A DNA stretch of 64,000 nucleotides from an uncultured Azospirillum sp. (GTDB taxonomy: Bacteria; Pseudomonadota; Alphaproteobacteria; RF32; CAG-239): assembly GCA_900538765.1 (NCBI GenBank), contig UQAB01000002.1:62001-126000 (forward strand). The letters are read 5' to 3'. Shown one piece after another: positions 60,171-64,000 of the stretch (within the stretch, counting starts at the first letter, position 1; each line of letters begins with the position of its first letter). The position numbers were made by a program, and so were the translations under genes. The notes beneath the pieces were generated by a model, which searched no databases, was not told the DNA's origin, and worked only from the letters and a program-made list of their open reading frames with translations.

Positions 60171-63100
60171 TTACAAATTATAACTAGCCCCCAGTCCCAA
60201 AGAAGAAGCATCATAATCGCTGCCAAAAGTATAATTAGCCCAGCCATATGCCGACAATTTGTCGGAAAAACCATAGCGTCCGCCAATTTCTATCCGTCCC
60301 AACGTCTGATTTTTAAGAGCATTCACATTCCGCAAACCGGTAACTTTTACATCACCACCATCACTAAACGTTTGAATCACAAGAGGTCTGACATAAATAT
60401 TAGCATAACCACCATCTACGTCAATTTTTTTGGTCAGTCTGACACCAAATTCAGCTTCCAACTGACGCAAAGAAGCATACTTGGCAATTTTGCCGGCATT
60501 GTCACGAGCATCGTCATAATTAACATCAGTGTAAAAAAGTCCAGCACTCGGCGTAACATAAAGAGACTTAGTCAAAGCATAATCATACCCTAATTCAACA
60601 CTTCCACCAAACTCTGTACCCTCTGTATCTGATGTAATACCGTCTTTCGTCTTCAAATCAACTTTCTGTATACCGCCATACAACGTAGCAAAGGCCCACC
60701 AGTTTCTGCTGTTATGACGATAATACAAACCACCAAGATAGCTGTCGATATCAATTTCAGATCCCATCATTGAATAATAGTGCTCACCATTACCACTCAT
60801 ATCATAATTACCTTTACGATATGAAACAAACAGCCCAAGCTTATTATACAAATCATGTTGCATGGTAGCTCCGGCCTCAAATCCCCAAACGTCAGCATCA
60901 ATATCAACTTCATCCTTGCTCTTTGACGAATGGTAAACAGCATTAGCCCACATAGCATTAAATGGCTCTCCGTCCCATGAATAATCATAGAAACCGCATC
61001 CCGGACAATAAAGACGACTTCCCTGAACCTGACGATCAACATTACCAATCATTCCTCTGGTCTGTTCCAAAGCCGCTACAGGCAAAGCCTGATAAGCCAC
61101 AACTTCCGGCGCAACCATGCTGCGCCCTGTTACTTTGCCCAAAACAGGCTTATCCGGAACACCGGGAACCTCAGGGACATCTGGAACATCTGGAACATCC
61201 GGATCAACATTTTTATCTGGATTATCAACATCGTTCATAACCAAATCCCAGCGATTCGCATTATTTCCGACAGATGTATAGTTAACTTCGTACAAATAAG
61301 GGCTTCGGTAAACACGGGAAACAACAAATGACCCCTCATTTCCGGTAGTATCGTTTTCTGATTGGGCAAACAAAATCCCTCCCTTACCACGGATATCTGT
61401 ATCCGAAGAAGAATGGACAATCATTTTGGTAACCCCTTCAACATTACCGGCAATATGTAATTCATCGGCCGTCATATTATCGGGATTAACATCAACATGC
61501 AGAAAACTGTCTGTTGCCGAATAACCTCTCAGCCTGACTGTATCACGATAACCGTTCGCAATATTAAATATGGCGTTATTCAAAGATAACGAAGTCACTG
61601 CCGCCGCATCTCGATCAGCACTGCCGTCTGCATTCAGCGACGCAACAAATGCTCCTTTTCCGTCCCAATTCTGAGCAGTCTTATCATCATGTTGATAATC
61701 ACCGAATTTTAACGTTGTTCCGCTGACAGCCACAGATCCCGCATTCACGATGTCCGCATTTACAGCAACATATTGCGAGGTAGTGCCAGCATCTGCATCA
61801 ACGATATCATCACCTGTAAAATTATACTTACCATTCTCCAAATTATCATTGATCACCCATGCGCCGCCACCTGAAGTTTCGAAAGTAAATACAGATGTAT
61901 CCGTACCATAAACAGCATTGTAAATTTTTCCGCGACCGGCATCCTGCGTATGGTTTCCGGACATAAAATGCGTATCGGCGTTCGAAGAAAACGTCATATT
62001 ACTGCGAGTATACACGGCACCACCGTTTTCTGTGGCTGAATTGTTGATAAAATCTCCGGTAATAAGACCAACTGTCTTATTAAGCTCATTATAAATAGCG
62101 CCCCCGTTTTTTCCTGCCGAATTTCCAATAAAATCCCCGGTAATACGTCCTATTTCCTTATGATTTTTAATCGCGCCGCCATTGCCCAAGGTAGCATTTC
62201 CGATAAAGTTTCCGTTAACTTCTCCTATTATTCCCATGCCGCCATTATTAATTGCGCCAGCACCATAATCACTGACATTGCTATTGGCTTTATTAGCAAT
62301 AAAATCCCCGGTTATTTTATCAATTGTTCCCTCATTCAAAATTGCTCCAGCTGCGATTCCTGCTGAATTTCCTATAAAATTCCCAGTAATATTGCCAATT
62401 TTTCCATAGTGATAATTATAAAGAGCTCCACCATTCACTTCTGCTGAATTTCCAATAAAATCTCCGGTAATATTACCGAGAGTTTTGCTGTTGCCATTAT
62501 AAACAGCTCCGCCTGTGCCATTTTTGCCGTTTGCATGATTTCCAACAAAATCCCCAGTAATGTTGCCCATAATACCATTATTGCTGACCGCCCCGCCATT
62601 GGTAACAGCCGTGTTGGCAACAAAATCACCGGAAACTTCTCCTACTGTTCCTTCATTGTAAATAGCGCCGCCCGAACCGTCTCCAGGCTCCTGCCCCGCG
62701 GCATTGCCTATAAAATTAGCCGTAATATTGCCAATTTCCGAATTTTTGTAATTGTAAATAGCACCACCGTTTCCCTTTTGCCCAGCACGAGCCAATCCAG
62801 TGTAGTTGCCAACAAAATCCCCTTGAATATCACCAATTGTCGCCGCATTATAAATAGCTCCGCCGCCATTAGGCGCATAGTCAAATACAAAACTTCCCGA
62901 AACGCTGTCTATCGTGTTTCTGCTGTTATTAATTCCACCACCGCTTGAAAAGCCTTTTTTTATGTTAACAAAATCCGCATTGACATCTCCTGATAAAGAT
63001 GTCTGGCTGGAAGTATATTTAGTCCGGCTGGGATTGTCTGTAAAAGTATACTTAAAATATTGCGTATTACCATTAGGCAGTTCAATTTTTACAGTATCTG

Positions 63101-63620
63101 TCCCTTCGGCAGAAACTTTTTCCCACGAAATATTTTCCGCTGTTGAAAACTTATTTTGCAACATTGATATTTTGTAATACCGGTTATTAAGTTTTCCTTC
63201 AGCATCCGTCTCCTGAACTATAAAATCATAATCATCCTTAGATCCTTCCAAGTATACAAAAGCGCTGGAAGGAATAGACACCGTATCAAAACTGTATGTT
63301 TTTCCGCCATACTCAAACAAACCGTCAGCTTTTTCAACCAAGATGCCGGCAGAAGTTCCTGCCAGAACAGTCAACAACTCAGCATCACTGTCTTTAGGCG
63401 TGAAGTAATAACCTTTATCGCCAATTGTAACTTTCACAGCACCGTCCGGCAAATCACCGCTTAATTCTGTCAAGCTATATGCTTCGCTTATACCTGGCAA
63501 TACAGACGAAGCTTCCGCCTTCAAACTATCTAACGTAGGAGCTATAGGCAAAGCAGTTGCCGGCATGCCTAAAAATGTGGTTGCCATTAATGTTATTGTC
63601 CAAGAAAACTGTTTAGTCAT
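60171..63620 (-). CDS. Autotransporter with glycine-rich repeat passenger (type V secretion)
   Basis: 1149 residues. Signal peptide (about 1-23, ending PATA). The passenger contains an early globular part (25-205) and a repeat region (about 220-545) of units such as GNITGDFIGNSA..NGGAIYN, expected to form a beta-helix. A short acidic, proline-rich linker (PDVPDVPDVPEVPGVPDKP, near 815) precedes the C-terminal beta-barrel (about 870-1149), which has alternating aromatic strands and ends in YNL, as outer-membrane proteins do. The passenger would be shown at the cell surface and may mediate adhesion. No protease motif was seen. Start ATG with a weak GAG site. Confidence 0.9.
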   Translation of the reverse strand: MTKQFSWTITLMATTFLGMPATALPIAPTLDSLKAEASSVLPGISEAYSLTELSGDLPDGAVKVTIGDKGYYFTPKDSDAELLTVLAGTSAGILVEKADGLFEYGGKTYSFDTVSIPSSAFVYLEGSKDDYDFIVQETDAEGKLNNRYYKISMLQNKFSTAENISWEKVSAEGTDTVKIELPNGNTQYFKYTFTDNPSRTKYTSSQTSLSGDVNADFVNIKKGFSSGGGINNSRNTIDSVSGSFVFDYAPNGGGAIYNAATIGDIQGDFVGNYTGLARAGQKGNGGAIYNYKNSEIGNITANFIGNAAGQEPGDGSGGAIYNEGTVGEVSGDFVANTAVTNGGAVSNNGIMGNITGDFVGNHANGKNGTGGAVYNGNSKTLGNITGDFIGNSAEVNGGALYNYHYGKIGNITGNFIGNSAGIAAGAILNEGTIDKITGDFIANKANSNVSDYGAGAINNGGMGIIGEVNGNFIGNATLGNGGAIKNHKEIGRITGDFIGNSAGKNGGAIYNELNKTVGLITGDFINNSATENGGAVYTRSNMTFSSNADTHFMSGNHTQDAGRGKIYNAVYGTDTSVFTFETSGGGAWVINDNLENGKYNFTGDDIVDADAGTTSQYVAVNADIVNAGSVAVSGTTLKFGDYQHDDKTAQNWDGKGAFVASLNADGSADRDAAAVTSLSLNNAIFNIANGYRDTVRLRGYSATDSFLHVDVNPDNMTADELHIAGNVEGVTKMIVHSSSDTDIRGKGGILFAQSENDTTGNEGSFVVSRVYRSPYLYEVNYTSVGNNANRWDLVMNDVDNPDKNVDPDVPDVPDVPEVPGVPDKPVLGKVTGRSMVAPEVVAYQALPVAALEQTRGMIGNVDRQVQGSRLYCPGCGFYDYSWDGEPFNAMWANAVYHSSKSKDEVDIDADVWGFEAGATMQHDLYNKLGLFVSYRKGNYDMSGNGEHYYSMMGSEIDIDSYLGGLYYRHNSRNWWAFATLYGGIQKVDLKTKDGITSDTEGTEFGGSVELGYDYALTKSLYVTPSAGLFYTDVNYDDARDNAGKIAKYASLRQLEAEFGVRLTKKIDVDGGYANIYVRPLVIQTFSDGGDVKVTGLRNVNALKNQTLGRIEIGGRYGFSDKLSAYGWANYTFGSDYDASSLGLGASYNL
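62020..62950 (-). repeat. Passenger repeat region of the autotransporter
   Basis: About a dozen imperfect units of 20-30 residues built on (I/V)TGDFIGN(S/N)A and GGAIYN. The DNA units differ enough to suggest older duplication, unlike the near-identical RTX repeat. It is a coding repeat, not a CRISPR array. Confidence 0.75.
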
Positions 63621-63780
63621 CTGCTCTACTCTTTATATTTGTCTAACACATACTATATTAAAATACCTATATTTAAATGATTGAAAAAGTACAATAACAG
63701 GATAAAAAAATCAACAAAATATTTACAGCATTAAACGTCAAAAACATCAATATTTTCTAGAAATTTTAAACGGCTCCTCC

Positions 63781-63815
63781 AAAAAACAAAAAACAGGAAA
63801 TTTACTCAAATTTCC
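63781..63815 (-). terminator. Rho-independent terminator for a gene entering from the right
   Basis: On the minus strand GGAAATTT, loop GAGT, AAATTTCC, then TGTTTTTTGTTTTTT. It lies 15 bases after the stop of the partial frame. Confidence 0.7.
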
Positions 63816-63829
63816 AATTTTATCTGTTT

Positions 63830-64000
63830 TTATTTCAACTTATTTTTTATTTTTGCAACATCACTGTTAAATTCTATCTCTGAATTTCTGCAAACCCTGT
63901 TTGATATTAAAAACATTAACAATCTATAAAAACACAAAAAAAAGCCATCTGATGTATCACCCTTATGAACTTTTGTTTTTTTCGATAAAAACAGGCTCAT
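63830..64000 (-). CDS. Possible C-terminal end of a gene extending past the right edge
   Basis: On the minus strand a frame is open from the edge to TAA at 63830-63832 (56 codons) and is followed by a terminator. The visible end is basic (SDVAKIKNKLK). An ATG happens to fall at the very edge, but the true start may lie outside. Too short and AT-rich to identify; it could be chance. Confidence 0.3.
   Translation of the reverse strand: MSLFLSKKTKVHKGDTSDGFFLCFYRLLMFLISNRVCRNSEIEFNSDVAKIKNKLK

Larger units (their letters stand above)
63621..64000. other. AT-rich right edge: autotransporter upstream region and a terminator
   Basis: 380 bases. The stretch next to the autotransporter should hold its promoter, but no strong match was seen. 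Beyond it lies a minus-strand terminator, and then an open frame that may be the end of a gene outside the window. Confidence 0.5.

Noticed and set aside
62020..62950. Repeats considered as a CRISPR array
   Set aside because: They are in frame, imperfect and part of a single coding sequence.

Overview
The window looks like a chromosomal segment of a host-associated alphaproteobacterium, probably an uncultured gut member of or near the Rhodospirillales. Sequence support: the S4 protein has the alphaproteobacterial form (NISEKQF and [20 protein letters not shown] segments), and the XRE regulator at 37731-38273 belongs to the alphaproteobacterial type with an NPIDRHVG-like lead-in and a QQVQKYEQG recognition helix. 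Core genes are moderately GC-rich, while several islands are clearly AT-rich. The taxon is an inference.

Left end (1-6145, minus strand): an AT-rich surface-polysaccharide operon. In transcription order it holds a resolvase-like protein that has lost its recombinase active site, a UDP-glucuronate-4-epimerase-like enzyme, a methyltransferase, a DUF616-type glycosyltransferase, a DUF4422-GT8 fusion and a partial CDP-glycerol-glycerophosphotransferase-like protein. Upstream lie two perfect 11-bp inverted repeats enclosing a sigma70-like promoter that at present points away from the operon into a terminator. This arrangement could be a phase-variable or operator switch and is the best candidate here for an undescribed system.

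6345-12717: a TerB-like gene coupled to mfd, divergent from recG, with overlapping promoters. 12846-16583: an AT-rich island with a membrane protein of unknown function and a secreted RTX protein carrying a lipase-like domain. 16647-25803: a putative NlpC/P60-like secreted protein, the retropepsin / transmembrane transglutaminase / ATP-grasp trio, a cyclophilin, two cysteine-rich secreted paralogues, two LprI-like secreted paralogues and a small lipoprotein. 26004-26079: tRNA-Lys(CTT). Next come a guanine-deaminase-like enzyme, a 440-bp gene-free stretch with a near-consensus promoter and stacked hairpins, an HD protein, an AsmA-like protein, and a DsbD/ScsB-like reductase with a CDP-alcohol phosphatidyltransferase.

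31160-37618: apbE-rseC-rnfBCDGEA, a complete Rnf ferredoxin:NAD oxidoreductase set with the flavinylating enzyme. 37731-40066: XRE regulator and sugar-proton symporter. 40221-48006: a cell-wall and replication run (MltB-like, RlpA, DacC-like, Tmk, HolB, TatD, a metallo-beta-lactamase-fold hydrolase, a DHH phosphoesterase). 48060-55556: an unknown protein, a type-5-like uracil-DNA glycosylase, and an operon with a degenerate sulfatase-fold membrane protein ahead of YejE/YejF-type ABC transporter genes, then a small HTH-like protein. 56028-60158: rpsD, a TPR-methyltransferase, a Nudix hydrolase, an HDDC2-like HD protein and a DUF4236 protein. 60171-63620: a large autotransporter with a glycine-rich repeat passenger, and after it a short gene-poor right edge.

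Common themes are envelope remodelling (polysaccharide, peptidoglycan, disulfide-rich secreted proteins, autotransporter, RTX export) and anaerobic electron transfer (Rnf), consistent with life in the gut. No CRISPR array, insertion sequence or rRNA was seen.
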